From NCBI RefSeq assembly GCF_963924675.1, contig NW_027077440.1:1784501-1848500 (forward strand): a stretch of DNA of 64,000 nucleotides. Reading direction: 5' to 3'. The DNA is from Phocoena phocoena (taxonomy: Eukaryota; Chordata; Mammalia; Artiodactyla; Phocoenidae). The notes under the pieces were generated by a model that saw only the letters and a list, made by a program, of their open reading frames with translations, did not search any database and had not been told where the DNA came from. Positions 50,601-59,430 of the stretch are shown here, piece by piece (the first letter of the stretch is position 1; every line of letters begins with the position of its first letter). The position numbers and the translations under genes are program-made.

Positions 50601-51125
50601 ATGGAGAAGCAAAGCTCTCCTCTGTGTGGTTCCCCTTGTTTTCCCCTGGTTTTGCTTAAAGTGATTTTTATAGGATTACTATTAATGTTAGGAAATATCC
50701 CCAGTGCCGACGGAGGGTTTAAGGAAAAACCCCAACTTAGGGTAAAACCAAAAAAGACTCCGGCTCCCCCAACGACTACACCCGAAATCCCCACTCCCAG
50801 GCCAGGACATTGGGTGCCGGGAAACACAACAGGAGCATTTGTGTGGCAAGAGCTTACGTTAGAAGAAAAGCTAGATGAACTATGGCCCCCCTGGGGAGTA
50901 ATAGATATGCTGGGAAATATTTGGGTAAGGTGGCGAGGAGGATTTATGCTACGTTGGGTGTATTCAAAGCTGGATGAAGTAGGCTACATGGCAAGCTTAT
51001 ACAAGTTACATTGCTCTTTGTGCAGAAATGCTTATAAAGGACAAATTATATATTGTAAGTATTTTGCAAAGGAATTTGCTAATAGGTTTAAGGTAGAATG
51101 TCCACCCCCAAAGCCTCCCAAATAA
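50601..51125 (+). CDS. LTR-encoded 174-residue protein, 5' copy (function unknown)
   Basis: This open frame fills the first part of U3. Residues 14-33 are hydrophobic (signal peptide or type II anchor), followed by a Lys/Pro/Thr-rich stretch (40-72), an NTT glycosylation site, and a Trp- and Cys-rich C-terminal half (LHCSLCRNAYKGQIIYC) ending in PPPKPPK. The position recalls the superantigen gene of mouse mammary tumour virus, the known LTR-encoded protein among betaretroviruses, but I see no sequence likeness and claim none. This copy lies upstream of the 5' promoter and would not normally be transcribed. It differs from the 3' copy by one residue (P/Q). Confidence 0.6.
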   Translation: MEKQSSPLCGSPCFPLVLLKVIFIGLLLMLGNIPSADGGFKEKPQLRVKPKKTPAPPTTTPEIPTPRPGHWVPGNTTGAFVWQELTLEEKLDELWPPWGVIDMLGNIWVRWRGGFMLRWVYSKLDEVGYMASLYKLHCSLCRNAYKGQIIYCKYFAKEFANRFKVECPPPKPPK

Positions 51126-51204
51126 TTATAAGGAAAAATGTGCGATGTCTGAAGGATAACGGTGAACGTGTAAAGCCTGTGGGAGAGAATTTTTATTACT
51201 GTAT

Positions 51205-51356
51205 GGGTTTGTAATTGTTAAGAGAAGAATGTGTTTAAGTTTTGGGTTTGTAATTGTTAAGAGAAGAATGTGCTTAAGTTTTGGGTTTGTAATTGTTAAG
51301 AGAAGAATGTACTTAAGTTTTGGGTTTATAATTGTTAAGAGAAGAATGTACTTAAG
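51205..51356 (+). repeat. Four 39-bp tandem repeats in U3
   Basis: GGGTTTGTAATTGTTAAGAG starts at 51205, 51244, 51283 and 51322 (last copy with TTTATAATTG). Tandem repeats in U3 are often enhancers; that role is inference. The same set is at 55874-56025. Confidence 0.9.
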
Positions 51357-51657
51357 TTTGTACCTTGATTAATGGCCTGATTGAATAGAATGTGCAAATA
51401 CAAGAACATCTGCTTTTAAGAAAGGTGAAGAAACCGCAAACAGAATTCCAGACCTAGATGTGACCAAGATATACCTAACCACAGGGGATGAAAGAGACCA
51501 CAGGAGATAAGAGGATTACCTGATCATAAAACCTGCCTAACCTGCTGATATAATCTTTTGATGTAAATGACCTTTGGTTTTACTGTTGTGTACCTTTATT
51601 TTGTGGCTTTGGTATGAGAACTAGAATGTTAAGATTGAAAGTGAGATTGCCTCACAG

Positions 51658-51665
51658 TATAAAAA
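51658..51665 (+). promoter_or_regulatory. LTR TATA box
   Basis: TATAAAAA after CCTCACAG. Transcription would start about 25-30 bp downstream, near 51685-51695. Confidence 0.75.
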
Positions 51666-51681
51666 GCTTCGGAATTGTAAC

Positions 51682-51687
51682 AATAAA
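51682..51687 (+). terminator. LTR polyadenylation signal
   Basis: AATAAA lies only 24 bp after the TATA box, so it falls at the U3/R border and R must be very short, as in mouse mammary tumour virus. It would act in the 3' LTR (copy at 56351-56356). Confidence 0.7.
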
Positions 51688-51790
51688 TTGGCAGATCCTC
51701 GCATCCTCTGAGGTGTCTTGCATTCTGTCCACGCCGACTCCGTCTCCCCTTCGGGTGAAACCTGTCCGGCTGGGGCTGGTCCCCGGCAAG

Positions 51791-51808
51791 TGGCGCCCAA
51801 ACAGGGAC
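51791..51808 (+). other. Primer binding site, tRNA-Lys type
   Basis: TGGCGCCCAAACAGGGAC begins two bases after the LTR. It differs at one base from the sequence complementary to the 3' end of tRNA-Lys3. Confidence 0.85.
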
Positions 51809-51923
51809 CTGAAGGGGTAAGTGTATATATATATTTTTCAGACGGATAGGAGTCTCACCATAGGGTGCTGCAGACCCCCAGTTAGAGAAGGACTGGCAAG
51901 AGAGGTGAGTAATCGGTGTCAAA
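51809..51923 (+). promoter_or_regulatory. Proviral leader with two candidate splice donors
   Basis: GGGGTAAGTG (about 51814-51823) and AGAGGTGAGTAA (51901-51912) both fit the donor consensus. Env and the LTR-encoded protein would need spliced messages; which donor is used cannot be decided from sequence. Confidence 0.5.
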
Positions 51924-52688
51924 ATGGGACACGCTGAGTCCAAGGAGAGGCTCTTGTTTATAGATATAGTTAAACATATGATAAATGGAAGAGGAATTAA
52001 GGTAACTAATAAGCAATTAACTCAGTTTTTTCAGTTTGTACAGGAACAATGTCCTTGGTTTCCAGAACAAGGAACGGTTAATATAGAAACCTGGCAAAAG
52101 GTAGGACAAACTTTGCAGGTTTATTATAATCATTTTGGGCCAGAAAAGGTCCCTGTAGATACTTTTACTTTGTGGAATTTAATAAGAGAAAGTTTGGCCC
52201 CGTTACCAGAAGGTCAAAAAAATCCATATAAATATCCTCCGGACGTCAGTGAAACTACACCCTTACTTTCTCCAAAGTCATTTGCGGAGGAAGCTGAGGT
52301 TGTAGGGGCAGCTATGAAGGATTGTAATATTTATGATTCTGACTCAGAGGAGGAGGTAAATAAGTCAAAAGGTAAATCTAAGCCTATTTTGTTAAAAGAT
52401 TCAACCCATGATGAAGAATTAACACCTGCTGATCAAGATGATTTAGATGCAGCAGCTTATGATTATGAGAGAAGAAAGTATGATCTTGGGGCTTTCCCTG
52501 TACGAGAAGAAAATTTAACTAAACCACAGTCAAGAAGTTTTAGGGCACTGGGGCTTCCCCCATTAGCCTCTCAAAATTCTTCTTCTCAATCTAAAAAGTT
52601 AGGAAAAGGAGTGACTAACATAAAGGGGCCTCCTCCACCGCCCCCACCTTTTAATAAAATACAAAAAGAAATTATAAAATCCTTTTAA
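51924..52688 (+). pseudogene. gag: gag remnant: matrix region, cut by internal deletion
   Basis: The frame starts with MGHAES, fitting N-terminal myristoylation and membrane targeting of betaretroviral matrix, with A at -3 of the ATG. Residues 1-95 look like a helical matrix domain. Acidic and Ser-rich linker follows, then a run of seven prolines near residue 237. No capsid major homology region or zinc knuckle (CX2CX4HX4C) is present. The frame stops at 52686-52688, at or just past the join to integrase sequence. A full betaretroviral gag is much longer. Confidence 0.8.
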
Positions 52689-53210
52689 CAATTGTGCCAG
52701 AGGTTTGGCATTACTCATAATACTGGAATTCCTTATAACCCACAAGGACAAGCTATAATTGAAAGAACTAATCAGGTATTAAAAAATATGATTTATAAAT
52801 TACAAAATGGAGATTTAAAATATTTTTCTCCTCATCATATTGTAAATCATTCTTTATTTGTAATCAATTATATAAATATGAATAATGAAGGAAAAACTCC
52901 AATGATGATACATTGGGAGGCTAATAACGATAAACCAAAGCCAATGGTTCTTTGGAAAGATGTGTTAACTGGAAAATGGAATGGACCAGACATACTACTA
53001 ACCAATGGTAGAGGATATGCTTGTGTTTTTCCACAGACCTTTGACTCACCCATCTGGATACCAGATCGTTTAATTAGACATCCGGTGGTAGGGAATTTAC
53101 CGAAGCGTCTGTCAGGAAATGAGTCTGACACCCGAAATGTCAGAGAAAGAGAAACCGAAGGACTCAATGACAGAAACGCTGGTTCCCCCGCTGCAACAAT
53201 TATCACTTAA
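52689..53210 (+). pseudogene. pol: pol remnant: C-terminal half of integrase
   Basis: Reading in the same frame as gag, this stretch has the integrase signature GIPYNPQGQ and the third catalytic acid (IIERTN). A C-terminal DNA-binding domain follows (HWEANN, WNGPDILL, GYACVFPQ, WIPDRLIR). The first two catalytic acids and the HHCC zinc domain are deleted, so no integrase activity is possible. It ends at TAA 53208-53210, overlapping the env start, as is usual for betaretroviruses. Confidence 0.85.
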
Positions 53211-55236
53211 GTCCACATGTCATAGAGAGACTCAAACTTCTCCTGAGCATTTAGAGCCTAAGCTTCTTGGGACCCAACGCCGGGGAAAAAAGAGGAGATA
53301 TGCTGCTTCTACTTTAGATGCACAACGGGTAACGTGGGGAGCTATAAAAAGGCTTTGCCAGGATGCTGAAAATGCTGTAAACACTCAAAAAATACCTTTG
53401 ACTACCGCTAACTTTTTTGTGGCCATGTTAAGTCTTTTATCAGTACAGGTAAATGCTAACGATACGTACTGGGCTTATTTTCCTGATTTTCCTATACTAC
53501 ATGCTTGTACATGGAAAGATGCTATTATTCCGGTAACTTCCTCATTTCCTGAACTAACTGATGGTGTTCATGATGTACAAGGCTACGAACAATTTGTTAT
53601 AAATAATAATTTTTCTTTTAAGGGACAATCGGATTTTCCTCCGATTTGTTTCTTTTTAAATTCTGAGAGGTTAGGAAAATCAGATCGTGTAAAAAATGGA
53701 TGTTTACCGATAGTAAATTCAGCCTTTTTAACTGATTCTCCTAAAGAGGATAATAATGTTAAAAGAAACTTATGGGTGTTATTAGGAAGATTTATGGGAC
53801 AAAATAAGGTAGATAATAAAGTACAATTTGTTAGCACAAAACATCCTCAAAGATACCCAGATTGTGATAATGCTTTAAGTAAGGCAACAGAGGAATGGAA
53901 ATGGATTGATGATGGTGGTGGATATCCTTATTGGATATACTGTATGAATAATAAAGAAATTCGTATTAATATTCCTGGAACTAAGTATTATGTATCAGAT
54001 TGGAGTATTAATACCCCTGAAAATAATTATCGGCAATATCTAAAATATGCTACAAATTATGCTTGGAATGAATCTATGATTCCCTCACAAATAAAAGTAA
54101 ATAGATGGAATAGTCATGGATGGGTAGCACCTATATATACATTTACTAATAACAATGAGACTTCCTTTCAACCACAATTATGGAGATTGCCCTTAGCTAC
54201 AAGTTCAATTATATTAAGAAGGCCTAATGTTCAAGAGAATAAGTATTTTATCCAGGCTTGTGTGACTTCTCCATATTCCATATTATTGACTAATAAAACT
54301 GAAAAATTACAAATTATAAAAAACAATGGAAGGTTTTTTATAACTTGTGATGAATGTGCATTAACAACCTGTGTGAACTCCAATATGAATATAAAAACAA
54401 TTATGTTATTAAAAAGACCAGCTTATATTATGTTGCCAGTATCTTTATCAGAACCATGGTATACAGATACAGGAGCTGAAATTATAAAACAGGTTAGAGA
54501 ACTTATGAGGCCAAAAAGATTTGTGGCTACTTTAATTTTGGGGATTTCCGCATTGATAGGAATATTGAGCTCTTTTACTGTTGCAACGTATGCCTTAGTG
54601 AAAGAGGTACAGACAGCACAATATGCTAATGATTTATCAAAAAATATATCCTTGGCTTTAGCTACTCAAGAAGCTATAGATAGAAAATTAGAAACTAAGG
54701 TTGATGCCCTTGAGGAAGCAGTTTTACATATTGGTCAAGAACTTACTGCTTTAAAAATTCGCTTATCCTTAACTTGCCATAAAAAATACTCCTGGATATG
54801 TGTCACTCCCTTAAAAGTAAATCATTCTGAGTATTCCTGGGAAAAAATTCAAATGCATATTTTAAATGTATGGAATTCTAATGATTTGGGAATTGATTTG
54901 GAACATTTGCATAAACAGATTCATGATATTGCAGCCTCACAATATGATATGAATCCCTCTAAGGCTGCTGCAGAATTTTTACAAAATTTACAAAGTTATT
55001 TTAATGGTAATTCATTTATGCATATTTTAATAAATTATGGGGCTGCCGGAGTAGTTATAATTTTACTTCTTATTTCTTTTCTAGTCATCATCCGATTAAT
55101 ACAAGCTGCTCTTCAGAGTATACATAGAACCAAAGTGGAATTGCATACTGCCTTTTTAAAAAAAAATAAAAAAGGGGGAGATGTCGGGAGCCATATAAGA
55201 AGTGCCTTTGAGTCTCAGCACGGACGAGACCCATAG
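53119..55236 (+). CDS. env: Complete betaretrovirus-like envelope glycoprotein frame (705 codons)
   Basis: The frame is uninterrupted. Residues 1-113 are a long leader: a leucine-rich motif with L21, L25, L28, L30; a basic stretch RRGKKRR at 54-60; and a hydrophobic signal core at 99-111. Surface subunit runs to 467, with several N-X-S/T sites. RPKR at codons 464-467 (54508-54519) is a furin-type site. The transmembrane subunit starts at 468 with a hydrophobic fusion-peptide-like stretch, then a heptad region, a C-X7-C loop (C553, C561), a membrane span near 640-662 and a tail. The last 18 or so codons lie inside the 3' LTR. Intactness in an otherwise deleted provirus reflects youth, selection, or both. 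Confidence 0.9.
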   Translation: MSLTPEMSEKEKPKDSMTETLVPPLQQLSLKSTCHRETQTSPEHLEPKLLGTQRRGKKRRYAASTLDAQRVTWGAIKRLCQDAENAVNTQKIPLTTANFFVAMLSLLSVQVNANDTYWAYFPDFPILHACTWKDAIIPVTSSFPELTDGVHDVQGYEQFVINNNFSFKGQSDFPPICFFLNSERLGKSDRVKNGCLPIVNSAFLTDSPKEDNNVKRNLWVLLGRFMGQNKVDNKVQFVSTKHPQRYPDCDNALSKATEEWKWIDDGGGYPYWIYCMNNKEIRINIPGTKYYVSDWSINTPENNYRQYLKYATNYAWNESMIPSQIKVNRWNSHGWVAPIYTFTNNNETSFQPQLWRLPLATSSIILRRPNVQENKYFIQACVTSPYSILLTNKTEKLQIIKNNGRFFITCDECALTTCVNSNMNIKTIMLLKRPAYIMLPVSLSEPWYTDTGAEIIKQVRELMRPKRFVATLILGISALIGILSSFTVATYALVKEVQTAQYANDLSKNISLALATQEAIDRKLETKVDALEEAVLHIGQELTALKIRLSLTCHKKYSWICVTPLKVNHSEYSWEKIQMHILNVWNSNDLGIDLEHLHKQIHDIAASQYDMNPSKAAAEFLQNLQSYFNGNSFMHILINYGAAGVVIILLLISFLVIIRLIQAALQSIHRTKVELHTAFLKKNKKGGDVGSHIRSAFESQHGRDP
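55168..55180 (+). other. Polypurine tract
   Basis: AAAAAAGGGGGAG lies one base before the TG of the 3' LTR. It primes plus-strand DNA synthesis in retroviruses and overlaps the env frame here. Confidence 0.85.
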
Positions 55237-56457
55237 TGCCTAGCAAAGCTGGTACTATCAGGTACAAATATGGAGAAGCAAAGCTCTCCTCTGTGTGGTT
55301 CCCCTTGTTTTCCCCTGGTTTTGCTTAAAGTGATTTTTATAGGATTACTATTAATGTTAGGAAATATCCCCAGTGCCGACGGAGGGTTTAAGGAAAAACC
55401 CCAACTTAGGGTAAAACCAAAAAAGACTCCGGCTCCCCCAACGACTACACCCGAAATCCCCACTCCCAGGCCAGGACATTGGGTGCAGGGAAACACAACA
55501 GGAGCATTTGTGTGGCAAGAGCTTACGTTAGAAGAAAAGCTAGATGAACTATGGCCCCCCTGGGGAGTAATAGATATGCTGGGAAATATTTGGGTAAGGT
55601 GGCGAGGAGGATTTATGCTACGTTGGGTGTATTCAAAGCTGGATGAAGTAGGCTACATGGCAAGCTTATACAAGTTACATTGCTCTTTGTGCAGAAATGC
55701 TTATAAAGGACAAATTATATATTGTAAGTATTTTGCAAAGGAATTTGCTAATAGGTTTAAGGTAGAATGTCCACCCCCAAAGCCTCCCAAATAATTATAA
55801 GGAAAAATGTGCGATGTCTGAAGGATAACGGTGAACGTGTAAAGCCTGTGGGAGAGAATTTTTATTACTGTATGGGTTTGTAATTGTTAAGAGAAGAATG
55901 TGTTTAAGTTTTGGGTTTGTAATTGTTAAGAGAAGAATGTGCTTAAGTTTTGGGTTTGTAATTGTTAAGAGAAGAATGTACTTAAGTTTTGGGTTTATAA
56001 TTGTTAAGAGAAGAATGTACTTAAGTTTGTACCTTGATTAATGGCCTGATTGAATAGAATGTGCAAATACAAGAACATCTGCTTTTAAGAAAGGTGAAGA
56101 AACCGCAAACAGAATTCCAGACCTAGATGTGACCAAGATATACCTAACCACAGGGGATGAAAGAGACCACAGGAGATAAGAGGATTACCTGATCATAAAA
56201 CCTGCCTAACCTGCTGATATAATCTTTTGATGTAAATGACCTTTGGTTTTACTGTTGTGTACCTTTATTTTGTGGCTTTGGTATGAGAACTAGAATGTTA
56301 AGATTGAAAGTGAGATTGCCTCACAGTATAAAAAGCTTCGGAATTGTAACAATAAATTGGCAGATCCTCGCACCCTCTGAGGTGTCTTGCGTTCTGTCCA
56401 CGCCGACTCCGTCTCCCCTTTGGGTGAAACCTGTCCGGCTGGGGCTGGTCCCCGGCA
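55182..56457 (+). repeat. 3' LTR (1,276 bp)
   Basis: Same length and ends as the 5' LTR. It contains the env stop (55234-55236), the second copy of the LTR reading frame, the 39-bp repeats (55874-56025), TATAAAAA (56327-56334) and AATAAA (56351-56356). Confidence 0.95.
55270..55794 (+). CDS. LTR-encoded 174-residue protein, 3' copy (function unknown)
   Basis: The ATG is 34 nt after the env stop. This is the copy that genomic or spliced messages from the 5' promoter would carry, so it is the likelier expressed one. Layout: hydrophobic segment at 14-33, Pro/Thr-rich linker, WPPWG and Trp-rich region, a cluster of Cys in the C-terminal third. The frame is open in both LTRs. No family is recognised; a chance open frame of 174 codons in AT-rich U3 with a signal-like N-terminus is possible but not likely. 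Confidence 0.65.
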   Translation: MEKQSSPLCGSPCFPLVLLKVIFIGLLLMLGNIPSADGGFKEKPQLRVKPKKTPAPPTTTPEIPTPRPGHWVQGNTTGAFVWQELTLEEKLDELWPPWGVIDMLGNIWVRWRGGFMLRWVYSKLDEVGYMASLYKLHCSLCRNAYKGQIIYCKYFAKEFANRFKVECPPPKPPK

Positions 56458-56462
56458 ATTAC
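56458..56462. repeat. Provirus target-site duplication, right copy
   Basis: ATTAC directly after the 3' LTR CA matches 50508-50512. Confidence 0.85.
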
Positions 56463-56659
56463 AAATAACTCAGTTTCATTTCTTTTTAAGGCTGAGTAAT
56501 ATTCCATTGTGTATATGTGCCACATCTTCTTTATCCATTCGTCCGATGATGAGCGCTTAGGTTCTTTCCATCTCCGGGCTATTGTAAATAGAGCTGCAAT
56601 GAACATTTTGGTACATGACTCTTTTTGAATTTTGGTTTTCTCAGGGTATATGCCCAGTA
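56463..56659 (-). mobile_element. 5'-truncated LINE-1, antisense, 5' part (right of provirus)
   Basis: Continues the LINE-1 of 50041-50512: reverse complement of the ORF2 end ([30 protein letters not shown]). It stops at the place equivalent to about 6625 of the sense element, so only about 670 bp of LINE-1 were inserted. Confidence 0.93.
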
Positions 56660-57020
56660 TGCACGGGCAATTTTAACACGCATTTCCCAACAGGAAGAAG
56701 AATTAACCAAAGGCTCAGCCTGCCGTGCTGGAACAAGATTAGGGCCTGAAGCAATCCTGCGGTTTTGTGGCCAGCTCACAAGAAAGCGAGTTGAGGAAAG
56801 GAGCTCAGGGGCACTGCCATTCACATACCTGCAGACTTATAAATGACAGAAATCGTACAAAAATATATTGAATTAAGGCTGCGAAGAGGACTTGAAAGTG
56901 GGGCAGAATTGCTGGAATCCGATTTCAGGAGGTAGACGTGAATTGCTCTGAAAGCATAAGAGAAGTGGCAGAACCTCGTCAATGAAGCACTTGGCCAAAA
57001 AGGGCATATGCATTTTTTCC
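56660..57020 (+). repeat. Satellite remnant continuing monomer 25, with half palindrome
   Basis: Begins with the duplicated TGCACGGGCAA and follows the satellite consensus (CAGGAAGAAGAATTAACC, ACTTATAAATGACAG) through the left palindrome arm (from 56993). It breaks after TTTTTTCC at about 57020, six bases short of the palindrome centre, where a different repeat begins. Confidence 0.87.
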
Positions 57021-59430
57021 AGGGCCATCATTCACGGGAGTAGGAGGCTCCCAGCATGCTCCAGTGGCCAACAGAGGGCCCACGTCGCCAAGGCGATGTG
57101 AGCTAGCCAGGCAGGAGTGACCTGACATCAGAGGGCCCACCTCACAGAATGGTAGGGAACCCAGCCAGGATCAGACTCTCCCCAGAGGGCCCACATCACC
57201 AAGGTGATGGGAACCAGGCAGGAGTGTCCTCACACCCGTGGGGCCACATCATCAAAAGTTGAGGTACCCAGCACATGTGGTCTCAAACCAGAGGACCCAC
57301 ATCACCATGGGTTTCGGAGTGAGGCAGTCAGGATTAACCTCACAACACATGTCCCATTGTATACAAAAGGTGTGGAAACCAGCAGTTGGATCTTCCTAGC
57401 AGGCGGCCCAGAGCACTGAGGCTATGAGATCCAGGCCGGCATGAACTCACAACAGAGGGCCCTCATTGTGATTCTGTAAGCAACCCAGCCGTTGTGACCT
57501 CAGAGCAGAAGGCCCACATCCCCATGGGGAAGGGAAACAAGCAGGAGTGTCATCGCAAGAGTGGGCACACATGAAAAAATGTGGGGAGCCCAGCAATTAG
57601 TGCCTGATGCCAGAGGGCCCTCATCACCGAGGGGCGGTGGCTCCCAGCCAGCTCCGACTGCTACCAGAGGGGCGACGTCGCCAATGCGGAGTGCGACAAC
57701 CAGGCAGGAGTGACCTCAGAGCAGAGGGTCAACCTCACAGAAGTGTGAAGAACCAAAGAGGATCAGATTCTCACCAGAGGGCCCACATCACCAAGGGAAT
57801 GGGAACCAGGCAGGAGTGTCCTCACACCAGTGGGGCTACATCACCATAATTTGAGGGACCCAGCACACGTGGCCTCAAACCTGAGGACACACATCACCAA
57901 GGGGCTGGGAGTGAGGCAGGCCAGAGGATCCTCAAAACAGAGGGACCATAGAATAAAAAAGGTGAGGAATCCCACAGTTGGAACCTCCGGCAGGCAGCCA
58001 GGAGCAGCGAGGCTATGGGATCTAGGCAGGAGTGAACTCACACCAGAGGGCCCTCATCATGAAACTGTGAGCAACACAGCCGTTGGGACCTCAGAGCAGA
58101 AGGCTCACATCCCCATGGGGATGGGAACCTGGCAGGAGTGTCCTTGCACCACTTAGCACGAATCAGAAAATGTGGGAACCCAGCAGTTAGGGCCTGAGGC
58201 CAGAGGGCCCTCATCACCGAGGGGAGGAGGCTCCCAGCAGGCTCCAACTGCCACCATATGGCCGACGTTGCCAAGGCGGGGTGTGCCAGCCAGGCAGGAG
58301 TGACCTCAGAGCAGAGGGCCCACCTCACAGAAGGGTGAGGAACCTAACCAGGATCAGACTCTCACCAGAGGGCCAACATCACCAAGGTGATGGGAACCAG
58401 GCAAGACTGTCCTAACAGCAGTGGGGCCAACATCACCAAGGGAATGGGAACCAGGCAAGAGTGTCCTCACACCAGTGTGGCCACATTATAGAAAGGTGAG
58501 GAACACAGCACATGTGGCCTCAAACAAGGGGACACACATCACGAAGGGGCTGGGAGTGAGGCATGCAGGAGGAGACGCACAACCGAGGGCCCATAGAATA
58601 AAAAAGGTGAGGAATCGAGAAGTTGGAAACTCCAAGCTGGAGGCCCAGAGCACTGACACTATGGGATACAGGCCAGAGTGAACACACAGCAAAGGGCCCA
58701 CATCATGAAACTGTGAGCAACCCAGCAGTTGGGACCACAGAACAGAAGTCCCACATGCCCATGGGGATGGGAACCTGGCAGGAGTGACTCGCACCACTGG
58801 GCACACATCAGAAAATGTGTGGAGCCCAGCACTTAGGGCCTGACACCAGAAGGCCCTCATCACTGAGGGGAGGAGGCCCCAGCACGCTCCAACTGCCACC
58901 AGAGGGTCCACGTCGCCAAGGCGACGTGCGCCAGCCAGGCAGGATTGACCTCACAGCAGAGGGCCCACATCATGAAAGTGTGAGCAACCCAGCGGTTAGG
59001 AACTCAGAACAGAAGGCCCACACGCTCATGAGGATGGGAACCTGGCAGGAGTGCCCTCGTACCACTTAGCACGTATCAGAAAATCTGGGAACCCCGCAAT
59101 TAGGGTCTGACGCCAGAGGGCCTCATCACCGCGGGAAGGAGGCTCCCAGCAGGCTCCAACTGCCACCAGGGTGCCGAAGTCAACAAGGCGGGTTGTGCCA
59201 GCCAGGCAGGAGTGACCTCAGAGAAGAAGGCTCACCTCACGGATGTGTGAGGAACCCAACCAGGATCAGAGTCTCACCAGAGGGCCCACATCACCAAGGG
59301 GATGGGAACCAGGCAGGAGTGTCCACACACCAGTGGGGCCACATCATCAAAAGATGAGGAGCCCATCACATATGGCCTCAAACCTGAGGACATACATCAC
59401 CATGTGGCTGGGAGTGAGGCAGGTATCTGG
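57021..59430 (+). repeat. GC-rich tandem repeat: about 590-bp unit of eleven roughly 53-bp subunits
   Basis: Landmark CCTCACAGAA...GAGGAACC recurs near 57140, 57731, 58322 and (variant) 59233; the first spacings are about 591 bp and the last about 911, a partial extra copy. Within one unit (57776-58370), eleven related subunits can be read, most beginning AGAGGGCCCACATCACCAAG or a variant and ending GGCAGGAGTGTCCTCACACC. Open frames here are short and inconsistent between copies. No family is recognised; a link to the GC-rich 'heavy' satellite known in whales is possible but untested. Confidence 0.85.

Larger units (their letters stand above)
50513..51788 (+). repeat. 5' LTR (1,276 bp)
   Basis: Starts TGTCGGGAGC, ends CCCCGGCA. 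U3 is long and contains a 174-codon reading frame, four 39-bp repeats, a TATA box and AATAAA. It differs from the 3' LTR at about 50818 (C/A), 51716 (T/C), 51722 (A/G) and 51749 (C/T). Confidence 0.95.
50513..56457 (+). mobile_element. Young betaretrovirus-like provirus with large gag-pol deletion
   Basis: The 5,945-bp element has 1,276-bp LTRs (TG...CA), a lysine-type primer site, the gag start, a C-terminal integrase piece, complete env, a polypurine tract and the 3' LTR. By eye the LTRs differ at four positions. An internal deletion joins gag to integrase near 52660-52690, removing capsid, nucleocapsid, protease, RT, RNase H and the first two catalytic acids of integrase. It is replication-defective. 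Env type, long env leader and short R region point to betaretroviruses (class II). Confidence 0.93.

Noticed and set aside
50601..51125. Superantigen (sag) identity for the LTR frame
   Set aside because: Only the position agrees with mouse mammary tumour virus sag; I see no sequence likeness, so no name is given.
52692..53210. Independent integrase gene starting at TTG 52692
   Set aside because: TTG is not a start here; the stretch is the tail of pol after a deletion.
57607..59069. Open frames of 80-140 codons in the GC-rich tandem repeat
   Set aside because: They differ between copies, with stops and frameshifts at different places, as expected of non-coding GC-rich repeats.
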